Positions 24,418-36,159 of a stretch of DNA of 64,000 nt are shown piece after piece. The notes below the pieces were generated by a model. The model saw nothing but the letters and a program-made list of their open reading frames with translations, made no database searches and had not been told where the DNA came from. The first letter of the stretch is position 1, and each line of letters opens with the position of its first letter. The translations under genes were made by a program, and so were the position numbers. The stretch lies in assembly GCA_035772735.1 (NCBI GenBank), contig JASDFA010000001.1, positions 89,925,501-89,989,500 of the forward strand, in the 5' to 3' direction. The stretch is from Datura wrightii. Lineage: Eukaryota; Streptophyta; Magnoliopsida; Solanales; Solanaceae.

Positions 24418-24939
24418 TTATACTCTGAAGAGCTCTTCTTCATCATTTACCCTCATTTTCAGGGTACCAGCTCTCACATCAATTATAGCTCCACCAGTAG
24501 CCAGGAATGGCCCTCCCAAGATGAGTGGTACCTTATCATCAACTTTAAAATCTAGAATTATAAAATCAGCAGGTATGATAAATTTACTTACTTTGATGAG
24601 AAGGTCCTCAATAATTCCCTCCGGGGCCACTATTTACTTGTCCACTAGCTGCAGCATCACTCTTGTCGACCTTGGTTTCCCTAAACCTAGTATTTTGAAT
24701 AGAGATAGTGGTATCAAATTCACTGCCACTCCAAAGTCACACAAGGACCTCATTATACCTGCTTCACCAATTTGTATTGGGAGGGTGAAACTCCTTGGAT
24801 CTTTGAGCTTTTGGGGCATTTTGCTCATTACCCTGTAACTGCACTCCTCAATGAGTTCCACAGTCTGGAAATTCACTAATAGCACTTTGTTAGACACCAC
24901 ATCCTTTAAGTACTTGGCGTACTTCGTCATACCCTGCAA
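24418..24939 (-). pseudogene. pro: X aspartic protease, one in-frame stop
   Basis: Two pieces in one frame on the minus strand, 24939-24634 and 24630-24418, are separated by a single stop codon. The first starts MQGMTKYAKYLKDVV, the usual gag-protease junction (EQMPRYAKFMKDLV in ATH), and has SLCDFGVAVNLIPLSLF with the catalytic aspartate. The second contains VPLILGGPFLATGGAIIDV, the second half of the retropepsin fold, and ends RVNDEEELFRV. Further left (24160-24410) stops accumulate, and the sequence passes to the hairpin block without any RT motif. It would process the Gag polyprotein. Confidence 0.88.
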
Positions 24940-25079
24940 AATATCAAGGGAAAATTTATGTGTAGTTCTTTGAAGATATCAAATAACATAGAACAAGCTT
25001 CCTCCTTTCTCTTCTAGAGCCTGGAAATAGTGGTGGTGGTCTCTCTGTTGGCTACAATGATGATTGTGTGTTGTGTGTT

Positions 25080-26680
25080 GTATCACTCTGATTCTCCTCT
25101 ATCAGCTGATGGACCTGGTCTGACAAGCTCTGGCTGCACCTCATTTCTCTTCTTACTCTGTGGTGTGTTAGCTAACTGCTTGCTACTCCTAAGACTAATG
25201 TTGTTGACTTGTTGGGGGTTTGTATCTATATCACTTGGTAATACTCTTTGAGGTCTATTATGGTGAGCAGCTGTCAACTGACCCATTTGCTTCTCTTAGT
25301 TTCTGCTGACAAGATGTTGATTCTTAAATTCTGATGCCATCTTTTCCTGATTTTCTACCGTTTGTGTCGGGTTAGCCATGATTTTCTGCAGCATCTCCTC
25401 GATGTTGCTATACTGGCCACTATTCTGCCTATTCTGTTGCTGGTACTTCTACAGCTGGTAGCTTTGACCCTGATTACCACCCCAAGAGAAATTTAGGTGA
25501 CTTTGCTTGATTTGTTGTAGGTGTTCCCATAATTCTGATTCCCTCTCTGAACATTACCTACAAAATTTACTGACTCTGGATTTTCCCTGCAAGAGTCTAC
25601 ACTATGCCCATTGTTGCCATATATCTCACACCAACTAGAAGCTGGTTGAATTGCATTAACCTGTTCCTATGGCTGTGGCATACCCAGCTTGTTGAACTGA
25701 GTCATCATCTAGTGCTAGAATGACACAAGCTGAGTTGCTAAGGCATTCATGCTATCCACTTCAATCAACCCAACACTCTTACCTATTCTTATGGATGATT
25801 TACTATGTCATTTTGGATTTCCTTTTACAATCCTGTTCAGTAGAGTGTACAGTTCATCATATGTCTTCTCAAGTGCTTACCCACTTGATGCGGGGTCTAG
25901 CAAAACTTTTATATATAGGTCTAGACTTTCTACAAAGGTGTGGTCCAACACCTCATTAGACTGCTGGTGATGAGGGAATTCTCTCAACAATGACTTGAAC
26001 CTCTCCCAGGTCAAGTATAGATTTTCCTCCGATCTCTAGTTGAAACTGAGTATTTGCTTCTGAACTTTACAGTCTTGCCGAAGGGAAAGAATCTGATGAG
26101 GAACTTCCTTGCTTGGACATCCCTAGATTTGATGGAATTCGGTGGCTCTTCCTTCTGCCACCTCTTCATCTCTCCCAAAAGTGAAAATGTGAAGAGGATG
26201 GTCTAACCTAATCAGTTGAAACTCCGGCAGGGATGAAAGTGTCACTGATTTTTAGAAAATTCTATAGGTGGTCTTCATGTGTCATACCCGTGAATTAACC
26301 ACATGAGAGCAACAGTTGCACTACATTCTATTTTAGCCTCAAAGTTGCCTCTAGGCTCCGATTTGCAGATTCTAGAGGTCACATTTGTCGTGAGTAGGAT
26401 TGCCACTTCGCGAACTGGTGTAGCTGCCATTGGCTCTAGCAACAACTCTTCTTGCCCAACTGGTGGATATTGTTGTCATTCAAGAATTAGCTCCTGTAAC
26501 AGCTGCAACTTTTGCTCTAGAGCCTCTCTCCATAGCAAATGCAACTGGTGTTCAGGCTCCATTAATGGGTCCATCAGTTCTATATTCCTTTCTAGTACTG
26601 CAAGGACAAATCAGTTACCTGCAATGAAACAAACTAAGTCCAAGAATTTTCAACACTTAAAAAAAATAAAAAATTATACA
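25080..26680 (-). pseudogene. gag: X gag, decayed, zinc knuckle damaged
   Basis: Minus-strand Athila-type gag. Recognisable pieces from right to left: capsid region about 26270-25780, then VIEVDSMNALATQLVSF (near 25770), the knuckle WCEIYGNNGHSVDSC (about 25634-25590) in which the second cysteine is tyrosine, ESVNFVGNVQRGNQNYGN, and the linker 25286-25083 (PQRVLPSDIDTNPQQVN). Stops and frame changes occur throughout. The neighbouring protease lies just downstream, as expected for one gag-pro transcript. Confidence 0.82.
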
Positions 26681-26710
26681 AAAAATAAAAAGTTCACCAA
26701 AAGTTGCTAA

Positions 26711-26729
26711 TCCTCGGCACACGATGCCA
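26711..26729 (-). other. X primer-binding site (decayed tRNA-Asp type)
   Basis: On the minus strand TGGCATCGTGTGCCGAGGA, close to the TGGCGCCGTTGCCGGGGA of Y and at the same distance from the LTR. Confidence 0.7.
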
Positions 26730-26735
26730 AAAACT

Positions 26736-27656
26736 TCTGGTGCCCCAGTGCACACACAAGCGTACATGATTGTACAAGTAGTAAAGCGACTCTTGAAGAG
26801 CCGGATGTCGAACCCACAGGGATTGAAATATTGTAGCAAATAGTCAAGTTCAAGTGTTGACTTAAAAATTCCAAAAGTGCTGATTTTTAATGATTTAAAA
26901 GTTGGTTCCTAAATCTAAGGGTGATTACCAAATAATTTGAAAAACAATAACACAAAACATCTAGAGTTAAGGCCTGACAATCATGCAATTCTACATTCAA
27001 CTTGGTTCAAGTCTTGAAAAAATCATTTGTTGTCACAGAAGATATATGCAATGTTCACGGTCTTTTGAGCTTCTAAACATAACAAATTATCCTCATAACT
27101 ACATCGTTGAGCGGGGATGTCACATCCTAATTCGTATGCATTTATCTATGTGGAGTGGTTTACGGGGTTAACACCCTTGTTATGGACTTTCGTACCTCAA
27201 CCATTTAACCTAGACTTAACTTTACAACTATGTCTGAGAATGGTGATGTGACAATTTAATCTTATGTGTCTATCTATCTTCCCATTTTATTAACCAAGCA
27301 AGGCTTAGGTATATTGCTATCCTAACAGTGAGTCAAGACTTAAAGACAAGAACTTGCTCCCTACATTCTTAGTTCTAACCTAGGGTTACTCTTTTGAGCT
27401 TTTTCCTAATCTTAACAAGTGCATTTCAATGGTGATAAATCACTAAAATGATAATTAAACAAGAATGCAAGACCAACAACAAACAAAACTTGAACCAACA
27501 ACGAATTCTTGCAAATACAATCATGTCATATGGCCTCAACCCTAGAAGAAGGGTTTTAGCCACTCATCTTCATATAAATATTTAACATGTTTGAATTAAA
27601 GTACCTACGAGAATGGTTAAATGAGAAACAAGGAAATTGAACCCTAGGTGAGTTTA
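26736..27656 (-). repeat. X right (5') LTR, first segment
   Basis: Starts tctggtgcccc next to the primer site and aligns with 11245-12150. It is interrupted at gttta by E2 and resumes at 34729. Confidence 0.82.
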
Positions 27657-28707
27657 TGTCATGACTCGAACATACACCCGGATCATAGACGGGGGACAAG
27701 GAGCCCCGAGAGACCCCAACTCAACCCATGGCATGAGCATATATCTAATTCAATCACATGAGCGGAAGACTGAACATAAGGCATAATGAAGACATAGAAT
27801 AACATAATATATCGGAACATCCAAAACACTTAGACATACAAGCTGAGTACTGAACATTGTCTAAAAGCCTCTAATACAAATGATGGGTTGATAGGAAAAC
27901 ACCCCCAGCTAACCCGGACAAGTATTGAAACTGAAAGTATCAACATGTCTATCAAATAGCCCTCAGAACATGAGGTCATGAAACGATACAACATAGAAAG
28001 TATGCGGTTAGTATGTAGAATGTACCGAGTATGCAAGGTAAGTAAGACAGATATTTAAAGTATATTACACTGATAAATGATTTAAAGAGTAGGACATCAT
28101 GCTTGTATAGTAAACTCATAAATAAACATAGGAGTAGGATAACATGCTCATACCTAAATATAATAATATAACATGAGACTCATGGTTTTAAAAACATTCG
28201 TAATACAAATGTAATTTTAATCATAGGAAAAAAGTTGCACCTAATAGGATTGAGACAAAATACATATTCATGACATGCACAAATAATAAGAAACTGTGGG
28301 AGATTCTCTTAACCGACATACCAAATATTAGAACACATGAAGCCCGACTTGTGACCCTAGTCGGGAGGGTGTCCGTACCTTGCCAAGGGTAGGACCATGA
28401 AAGTGCGATATCACCACGAAAAGGGTCCAAATGGGTTGGGACAGTCATGAAAGAGGTCCCAATATAACTATGGTGGCGCGTAGTTTAAGAGATCCAAGGC
28501 TTAACCTGAGCCTCGAACCTACTCAGTATTCTATCCTACTCCCAAAACATATATAGTGCACATAGTATAACATGCATGGATTTATGGGCTAGTTAAATCA
28601 TGATCATTAGAAGCATGCACGTAGATACAGGAACTAGCCATGAGGGTGAGGCCCGTGAGTCGACCAAAACATAATTAGTATATCATGGGATTCATGCATA
28701 ATCGTAG

Positions 28708-28748
<41 letters not shown>

Positions 28749-29934
28749 CTCAAAAATCATAAAAATATAATTGGTAATAGAGAAAATTTCACATTTCAAA
28801 TAACAAATCATGCGGGGTTTGTAAGTACTATCAATTGGAGGAAAGATCATAAATTGATTTATCATAAATCATGCTTGGATAGGCTTAATTTAATAGAATT
28901 CGAAATCAACAATTATATAATTAAAATAGTCATAAAATCATCTCAAAATTTATAAAATATAATTTAAATAATAATTTAGAACAACCCATGAATAAATCAC
29001 TAGATTTTTATAAAAATTGAATTAAAACCCCAAATACATTTTTGGTAGAATTCCATAAATTAGTAGAGAATGGGTATGGGTGTGAAAGAAAACACCCATC
29101 GATAGACTTACATACCTGGAACACGTGATTCTTAACCTCCCTTGAAAGCCCAAGAAAGAATTTGGAAGAATTGAAGAGAAAAGCCTTGAATCACCCTTTG
29201 ATCACCCCTCTAAACTCTTGCATGCATGAATGTAGTGTTAGAATAAATTATCCCTCTAAAAATACACCGTTCATAAGCTAAAACAGCATAGTTTAGGGTC
29301 TTATAGCATGAAAAAGTCAAAATGCCCTTAATAAATCTTCCCTGAAACTGTCCAGATTGGACCAACGGATGGAACCAACGGGCCGTTAGAAGGAATGACG
29401 ACCCGTTTTGTTGCTCTTCGTTTCCACTGTTGTAGCTTGCCTCCAGAATTGATCAATGGTTGGACAAGACAACTAGTCCTCTAAGACAACATGTCATTAC
29501 ATCAACCATTGTTTGCCCTTTCACAAAATCTGAATCTTCTTACCATGAGCCTCACCGCGACTTGTGGTTGCATCAAACTTGTCAAGGTCTTGATCCGTCA
29601 CATAAATTGGAAATCTTGGCACATAAACAATGACCAATAACCACGAGTCATTACACATCAGAATGAGTCGTTGGAAGACCCGTTGAATGCCATCTACTGA
29701 GTCCATGTCTCACCACAACTGCAATGGACAGCCCGTTGTATCCCATAACGGGTCGTCACATCACTCCTTGTTTCCACTGCCACCAAAACTTCCCTAACCA
29801 ATGACTGCATACAATGACCCATGGTTTGGTACCACGAGTCGTTACTTGGCCCTTTCTGTGCAAAGTTTTTCAATTTCAGTAGTTTTCAACTTTTAAGTTT
29901 TGGGTCTATTATTAAGCACTTTCGGGGTATTACA
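27657..29934 (-). repeat. E2 left (3') LTR
   Basis: tgtcatgactcg ... ggggtattaca. It contains a 37-bp AT run (28711-28747) that is only 9 bp in the other LTR, and lacks about 70 bp present near 32950-33030. Confidence 0.9.
28711..28747. repeat. AT dinucleotide microsatellite
   Basis: Uninterrupted AT run of 37 bp. The matching site in the other LTR of E2 (33526-33534) has 9 bp. Confidence 0.95.
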
Positions 29935-29948
29935 ATATCTCCCCCTTA
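29935..29948 (-). other. E2 polypurine tract
   Basis: Reads taagggggagatat on the minus strand, directly before the 3' LTR. It is the best preserved tract of this family in the window. Confidence 0.85.
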
Positions 29949-30189
29949 GGAACATTCATCCTCGAATGAAGGAAACAAGCAAAAAACATACACATACAAT
30001 TATCATGCTCAAATACTGATCATTTTAACCGGAATTTTTACGAAATGACTATCCCCAATTTGTATCACATAGTCAAACAGATCTCATGCTTCACATACAC
30101 ATTCATACACATAAAAGAAACTTGAACACATGAATTGAACATGTAAACTAAATAGAGTCATAAAGAACAACTGATACCTCAAGTCGAAA

Positions 30190-31690
30190 CTAAGCTGGTA
30201 GAGAATAAATGTTGGTATTTCACCATCATATCCACTCCGGCTTCCCATGTAGCTCCTTCAACATGCTGATTTCTCCATAGGACTTTAACTGAAGCTACTT
30301 CCTTGTTCCTTAGCTTTTGAACATAACGATCAAATATTTGCACTGGTACTTTTTACTAGTTGAGGCTGTCTTTTCACTGATGCTGTCCACTGGGACTACT
30401 AGAGCTGGATCTCTCAAATGCTTGTTCAAAAGCGACACATGAAACACAGGATGTACAAAAGATAACTCTGAGGGCAAGTCCAACTCTTACGCTACCTTAC
30501 GAACTCTTCTCATAACCCTGTAGGGACCAACATAGTGGGGACTATGTTTTCCTTTCTTCCCGAATCGCATGACTCCCTTCATGGGAGATACCTTTAGAAA
30601 TACCCAATCATCTACCTCGAACTCCTGATCCCTTCTCCTCACATCAGCATATTATTTTCGATGACTCTGAGCGATGGCCTCATCAACCGAATCAGGCACT
30701 ATCATAGTTGCCTCACCAACCTCGAACCATCCAATGGGCGATCTACACCTTTTCCAATAAAGAGCCTCGAACGGTACCATCTGGATGCTAGAGTGATAGT
30801 TGTTATTATAAGCAAACTCGATCAAGTGTAAATGATCATCCTAGCTACCTTTGAAATCCATTACACAAGCTCTCAACATGTCCTTGAGAGTCTAGATTGC
30901 TTGTTCGGCTTGGCCATCCATTTTTGGATGAAAGGCCGTGTTGAGCTTAACTCATGTCGCAAGCCCCTTCTGAAAAGACCGCCAGAATTGGGTGGTAAAC
31001 TGAGTACCTCAGTTTGAAATAATAGAAAAGGGCACTCCATGAAGTCGAACCAATTTCGGAATATACAATTTGGCATAATCCTCCGCTAAATCTATGGTTT
31101 TAATCGGTGGAAAATGTGCCTATTTGGTCAACCTATCGACCCCACCCAAAATGGAGTCATATTGTCGGCGAGTACGTGGTAATCTTGTTATAAAATCCAT
31201 ATTAATCTCTTCCCACTTCCAAGTAGGAATGCTAATATCTTGAAGTACTCCTCTCGACCTTTCATGTTCAACCTTTACTTGTTGGCAATTTGGACATTTG
31301 GCTATGAACTCTACAATATCCTTCTTTATGCTATCCCACCAATAGATTTCTCATATGTCCCGATACATCTTCGTGGATCCTGGATGAATAGAATAATTTG
31401 AACCATGCGCCTCATGCAATATCAGGCCTCTCAAATCATCAGTGTCTAGAACACACAGAGGATCCTGGTACCGAAGCTCAACATCTCCCCCTTGGGAGAA
31501 AACCTCCACCTTTTGAATCTGCACAACTTCCTTCAATTTCCTCAAAATCGGGTCCTCATCTTGCCTAGACCTCACATCCACCACCGAGGACGATTCTGAT
31601 CCATTCTACACAACAACTCCACCATTAGTTGATTTGACCAACCTTATTCCCAATCTTGCAAGTCACTAGACATCCTTTGCTAGCTCTTTC
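30190..31690 (-). pseudogene. pol: E2 integrase and chromodomain
   Basis: From right to left on the minus strand: open piece 31584-31351 with DPILRKLKEVVQIQKVEVF and the zinc-region sequence HEAHGSNYSIHPGSTKMYRD, then CPNCQQVK-like residues, the catalytic core, GQAEQ with the third catalytic glutamate intact (codon 30904-30906), LKDMLRACVMDF, and the chromodomain near 30360-30190. Stops and frameshifts make it non-functional. Its retained glutamate shows that the lysine in E1 is a private change. Confidence 0.85.
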
Positions 31691-32330
31691 TTTCCTTCCT
31701 CCACGTGGGACACACTCTAAATAGAGAGCCTACTAAGTGCGTCCGCTTCCACATTAGCCTTTCCTGGGTGTAAAGAACACTCATGTCATAATCTTTAAGC
31801 AGCTCCACCTACCTCCTTTACCATAGATTGAGTTTCTTCTGCGTGAACACATATTGTAGACTCTGGTGATCCATAAATACATCTACGTGAACTCCATAGA
31901 AATAATGCTGCCATATCTTTAATGCGAATACTACCGCGGACAATTCAAGGTCATGGGTTGGGTAATTCTTCTCATAGACCTTTAATTGTCTTGAAACGTA
32001 CGCTATCACCTTCCCATGCTGCATCAAAACACATCAAGTCCAACCCGTGAAGCATCGAAATATACCACAAAACCATCCGTACCCTAGGGTAGGGTCAACA
32101 CTGGTGCTGAAGTGAGCCGAGTCTTCAACTCTTAGATGTTTTTCTCACAAGCCTCTGACCATTGAAACTTCACCTTTTTCTGAGTCAACCTGATCAATGG
32201 TGCTACAATTGATGAAAAGCCCTCCACAAACCTTCGTTAACAACCCAAATACTCCTTCCAGTCCTGATGTCCACTCTGGACCAATTGGAACCATCAAGTT
32301 TCCCACATACACCCTGATCATTGCTCGCAT
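31690..32330 (-). pseudogene. pol: E2 RT end and RNase H
   Basis: Contains EGFSSIVAPLIRLTQKKVKF, LTSAPVLTLP, VYFDASRVG and the open piece 32027-31818 (HGKVIAYVSRQLKVYEKNYP, THDLELSAVVFALKIWQHYF, VDVFMDHQSLQYVFTQ). The RNase H position usually FTDH reads FMDH. The RT palm with its catalytic motif is absent: the sequence jumps from the gag start to the RT thumb. Confidence 0.85.
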
Positions 32331-32434
32331 TAATACACTCTGAAAGCGGCTTCAAGCTCCATGTTAGTAACTTGCATGGAACCTATTGGAACTGGTGGCG
32401 CTGGATGATTCCCATCGTTGTTTTGAGAAGACAT
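32331..32434 (-). pseudogene. gag: E2 gag start, deletion junction
   Basis: Start codon at 32434-32432 (MSSQNNDGNHPAPPVPIG), then MELEAAFRVY and a stop at about 32337. Almost all of gag, the protease and the RT fingers and palm are missing beyond this point. Confidence 0.75.
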
Positions 32435-32628
32435 GTTTCTGCACACGCGCATAGCACGAGTTATAAGATTAGGGAGACTCTTCATCGCACGACATAGATC
32501 ATGAAAGAAGGGAACATTTCCTAAATATCTAGTAGTCTCTTTTTAATAAGTGTGGCGCACTTCACACCCATGAAAAAGACACTACTTAACACGACTTTTA
32601 GACACCCTAAGACACTTTAAAACCTATA

Positions 32629-32640
32629 GCTATGATACCA
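32629..32640 (-). other. E2 primer-binding site (initiator tRNA-Met)
   Basis: TGGTATCATAGC on the minus strand, one change from the standard site. Confidence 0.85.
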
Positions 32641-32644
32641 AGTT

Positions 32645-34723
32645 TGTCATGACCCGAACATACACCTAGATCATAGACACGGGAAAAGGAGCCTCGAGAG
32701 ACGTCAAGTCGACCTATGGCATGAGCATACATCTGATTCAATCACATGAGAGAAAGACTGAACATAAGGCATATTGAAGATATAACATAACATAATATAT
32801 CAAAACACTTAGGCACACAAGCTGAGTATTGAACATTTTCTGAAAGCCTCTAATACAAATGATGGGTTGACAGGACAACACCCCCAACTAACCCAAATAA
32901 GTACTGAAAAAGAATGTATCAACATGTCTATCAAATAGTCCTCGGAACATGAGAACTCACCAACTGCACTGAAGGCAACTCCGAGACAATCTATGGGTGA
33001 GGGTGAGCCTTTGAGCTGGTGCCTATATTATGAAATGATACAACATAGAAAGTATGCGGTCAGTACATTGAGACAAAATACTTATTCATAACATGCATAA
33101 ATCATGAGGAATAGTAGGAGATTCTTTAATCGTCATACCCTGAGCACATATGAAGCCCGACTTGTAACCTTATTCGGGAGGGTGTCCGTACCTTGCCAAA
33201 GGTAGGACCATGAAAGTGCGATATCACCATGAAAAGGGGACAAATAGGTCGGGGACAATGATGAAAGAGGTCCCAACATACCTACGGTGGCGCATAGTTT
33301 ATGAGATCCAGGGCTTAACCTGAGCCCTGAACCTGCTTAGTGTTCGATACTACTCCCAGAACATATATAGTGATTATAGTTTAACATGCATGGATTTATG
33401 GGCTAATTAAATCCTGATAATTGGAAGCACGCGTGTATATACGGGAACTAGCCATGAGGGTGAGGCCCATTAGTCAACCAAAACATAATTAGTATATCAT
33501 GGGATTCATGCATACTCGTTGTTCATATATATAACTCAAAAATAATCCAAACATAATGGGTAATTTAGAAAATTTCATATTTCAAATCACAAATCATGTA
33601 GGGTTTGCAAGTACTATCAATTGGAGGAAAGATCATAAATCGATTTATCGTAAAGCAAGCTTGGATAGGCTTAACTTAATAGAAGTCGAAATCAAAAATT
33701 ATGTAATTAAAATATTCATAAAATCTACTAAAAATTTATAAAATATAATTTAAATCGTAATTTAGAAAAACCCAAGTATAAATCACTAGATTTTTATAAC
33801 AATTGAATTAAAACCCCAAATACATTTTTGGTAGAATTCCATAAATTAGTAGAGAATGGGCATGGGTGTAGAAGAAAACACCCATTGATAGCCTTACATA
33901 CTTGGAACAACTTATTCTTAATCTTCCTTGAAAGTCCAAGAAAGAAATTGGAAGAATTGAAGAGAAAAGCCTTGAATCACCCTTTGATCACCCCTGTAAA
34001 CTCTTGCATGCATGAATGAAGTGTTAGAATAAATTATCCCCCTAAAAATCCATCTTTCATAAGCTAAAATGATGTAGTTTAGGGTCTTATAGCATGAAAA
34101 AGTTGAAAATTCCCTTAATGAATCTGCCTTGAAAACTGTTCAGATTTGATCAATGGATGGAACCAACAAGTTGTTTTAAGAAACGACGACCCATCATGTT
34201 GCTCGTCGTTTGCACTGCTGTAGCTTGCCTCCGTAACAAGTCAACGATCGGACCAAACGACTCACCCTCTGAGACAACGGGTCGTTACATCGACCATTTT
34301 TTCCCCTTTCACATAATCTGAACCTTCTTACCACGAGCCTCACTATGACTCATGGTTGCATCCAACGAGTTATGCTCTTAATCCGTCACATACACTGGAA
34401 ATCTTGATACTGAAACAACGACCAGTAACCACAAGTCACTACACCTCATAATGAGTTGTTGGAAGACCCGTTGAATTCCATCTGTTGAAGTCCACGTCTC
34501 ACCAAAACTGCAAAGTATGGCCCATTGTATTCGACAATTGGTCGTCACATCACTCTTTCTTTCTACTTCCACCAAAACTTCCCTTACCAACGACTGCATA
34601 CAACGACCCGTGGTTTGATATCATGAGTCATTACTTGACCCGTTCTGTGCAAATTTTCCCAATTTCAGCAATTTTCTATTTTTAACTTTTGGGTCTGTTC
34701 TTATGCACTTTTGGGGTATTACG
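32645..34723 (-). repeat. E2 right (5') LTR
   Basis: tgtcatgacccg ... ggggtattacg, the last base changed from a. It lacks about 230 bp that the left LTR has between 28020 and 28250. Confidence 0.88.
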
Positions 34724-34728
34724 GTTTC

Positions 34729-35388
34729 CACGTTTCTTCCTTCGCTCCTCTCTACTTTCCAGAAATTAGTACATGATAAATGAAAATAGGAGCTAAGTGT
34801 TTAATTTATAGTAAGTAAGAAATTACAAAATTTGGCCGAGCATGGACTGCCTTCATGTCACGGACTTGGATGCCTTAATTTGCCTCCGCGAAATGGCCCA
34901 AACGTGCATGCACACTGGAAATTGGCCTTGGCCTGGCATGGGTGGCTATCGCCCATGTGGCACGGCATGGGACACAGAGTCTGGATGGCGTGGCATGGAG
35001 CCAGCACACAGGTGCAATGTCTGGCATGAAATTTAGTGTGCATGAAGGCCAGGCATGGCACAAGCTTAGGCGCGACATAGAGCTAGCGTGATATGCGGCC
35101 TGGCATGCCATCCTACCAACGTGGCATGCTGGTTTGCATAGTAGTGCACACTTATTGACATCTTCATACGACTTCTTTGCCTTTCATTCTGAGCTACCTT
35201 CTTACTCGTGCATCCTTATATCTAAGCCTATCCTTCATTTTTCACCTACAAACAAGGGCTAATCACATTTGTTAGTTCATGCACCTAAATATTACAAATT
35301 ACATGAGAATGTAATTAAATAAATTAACAAACATGACAAGAAATATGGTATAACATAGCACTTGAGCATGTAAATATGCCCAAGATCA
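34729..35388 (-). repeat. X right (5') LTR, second segment
   Basis: Aligns with 12160-12713 and runs on to cccaagatca at 35388, which preserves the LTR end missing from the left copy. The gcatgg / ggcacg word patch lies at 34830-35150 and is the source of several overlapping spurious open frames. Confidence 0.82.
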
Positions 35389-35990
35389 GTGAATGTACCC
35401 TTGGTCAAGGCATTGGAGCAAATGCCTAGATATGCCAAGTTCATGAAGGACCTTGTGCCAAGAAGAGGTCTATGAGCTATAAGCCGGTAGGTAACTTGCA
35501 TAATTGTAGTTCCATAGCTTCACAGGTCTTTGCTCAAAAGAAGGAGGATCCAGGTGCCTTCAATATTCCATGTACGATTGGTGACTTTGAGTTTGCGACA
35601 AGATGTCACTTTGTGATTTAGGAGAAACCATCAACCTGATGCCATTAGCTATATTCAAACAACTAGGCTTGGGAGCCCCCACACTGACATCAATGCGACA
35701 ATTGGTGCTATACCGTACAGTTAAAAGACAATAGGGATCTTAGTGGATCTGCTTGTTAATGTGGACCATTTGATGTTCCTAGCAGACATTATAATCGTAG
35801 ATCTCGAGATTCATTTCGAGGTCCCCATTATCATGGGGTGACCTTCCTGGCCACTGTGAGAGCCTTAGTGCATGTTGAAGCTGGCCAACTAAAATTAGGC
35901 TAAATAAAGAGGAGGTCAGTTTTAATGTCTGTCGGTCAATGAATTACCCTAATGAGTTCAGGGTTGTCTCAGCAATTGATAATAATTTCG
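35389..35990 (+). pseudogene. pro: ATH gag end and protease
   Basis: Continues the gag broken at 11244: VNVPLVKALEQMPRYAKF, MKDLVPRRGL and a stop. The protease follows with PGAFNIPCTIGDFEFA, the active-site segment SLCDLGETINLMPLAIF (about 35606-35656) and QLGLGAPTLTSMRQLVL, then the second half (MFLADIIIVDLEIHFEVPII) and LNKEEVSFNVCRSMNYPNEF. Several frame changes and stops are present. Where reverse transcriptase would be expected the sequence passes into the hairpin block at 36026. Confidence 0.82.
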
Positions 35991-36025
35991 AGTTTATTGA
36001 TGAATTTAGAGTAGTCAAGAGACTT

Positions 36026-36159
36026 GCGTCATGACATGACGTTAAATCATGCGCTTCTTTTGAGGCAACCCATGAGGTGGTTTGATAAAGTCTAAGTAAC
36101 CAGACCACTTGAATTGTGCTGCGATGTTAAATTAGGCATTTCTTGGGAGGCAACCCAAG
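36026..36159 (+). promoter_or_regulatory. ATH hairpin block, two tandem copies
   Basis: Copy 1: CGTCATG-A-CATGACG (36027-36041), then ttaaatcatgcgcttc and a damaged second stem (36054-36077). Copy 2: a damaged first stem (about 36118-36127), then ttaaattaggcattt and a perfect CTTGGG-AGGCAA-CCCAAG (36142-36159). Each copy matches the layout of the Y block. Confidence 0.75.

Larger units (their letters stand above)
27657..34723 (-). mobile_element. E2: Tekay-like chromovirus with large internal deletion
   Basis: Minus-strand relative of E1 and E0. LTRs 27657-29934 and 32645-34723, interior only 2710 bp against 5053 in E1. It is flanked by gttta (27652-27656) and gtttc (34724-34728). The uninterrupted X LTR at 12150 has gtttc, so the left copy mutated. 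The interior keeps the gag start, then jumps to the end of RT, RNase H, integrase and chromodomain. Confidence 0.9.
11245..35388 (-). mobile_element. X: gag-protease LTR element (Athila/Tat lineage), interrupted by E1 and E2
   Basis: Minus-strand element inserted in ATH gag, flanked by atgaa (11240-11244) and gtgaa (35389-35393), a 5-bp target duplication with one change. Left LTR 11245-12713, interior 22246-26735, right LTR 26736-27656 plus 34729-35388. The interior carries primer site, gag and protease, then the hairpin block and a long 3' region. No reverse transcriptase or integrase is visible. The 3' region (22246-24150) is homologous to that of element Y (55502-57500), so the two are related families. 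Confidence 0.8.

Noticed and set aside
24371..24838. 155-codon plus-strand open frame
   Set aside because: Shadow of the minus-strand protease of X, which has the retropepsin motif.
26303..26710. 135-codon plus-strand open frame
   Set aside because: Shadow of X gag on the minus strand; low-complexity serine and cysteine-rich reading.
34832..35111. Four overlapping open frames on both strands
   Set aside because: Caused by the GC-rich word patch in the X LTR.
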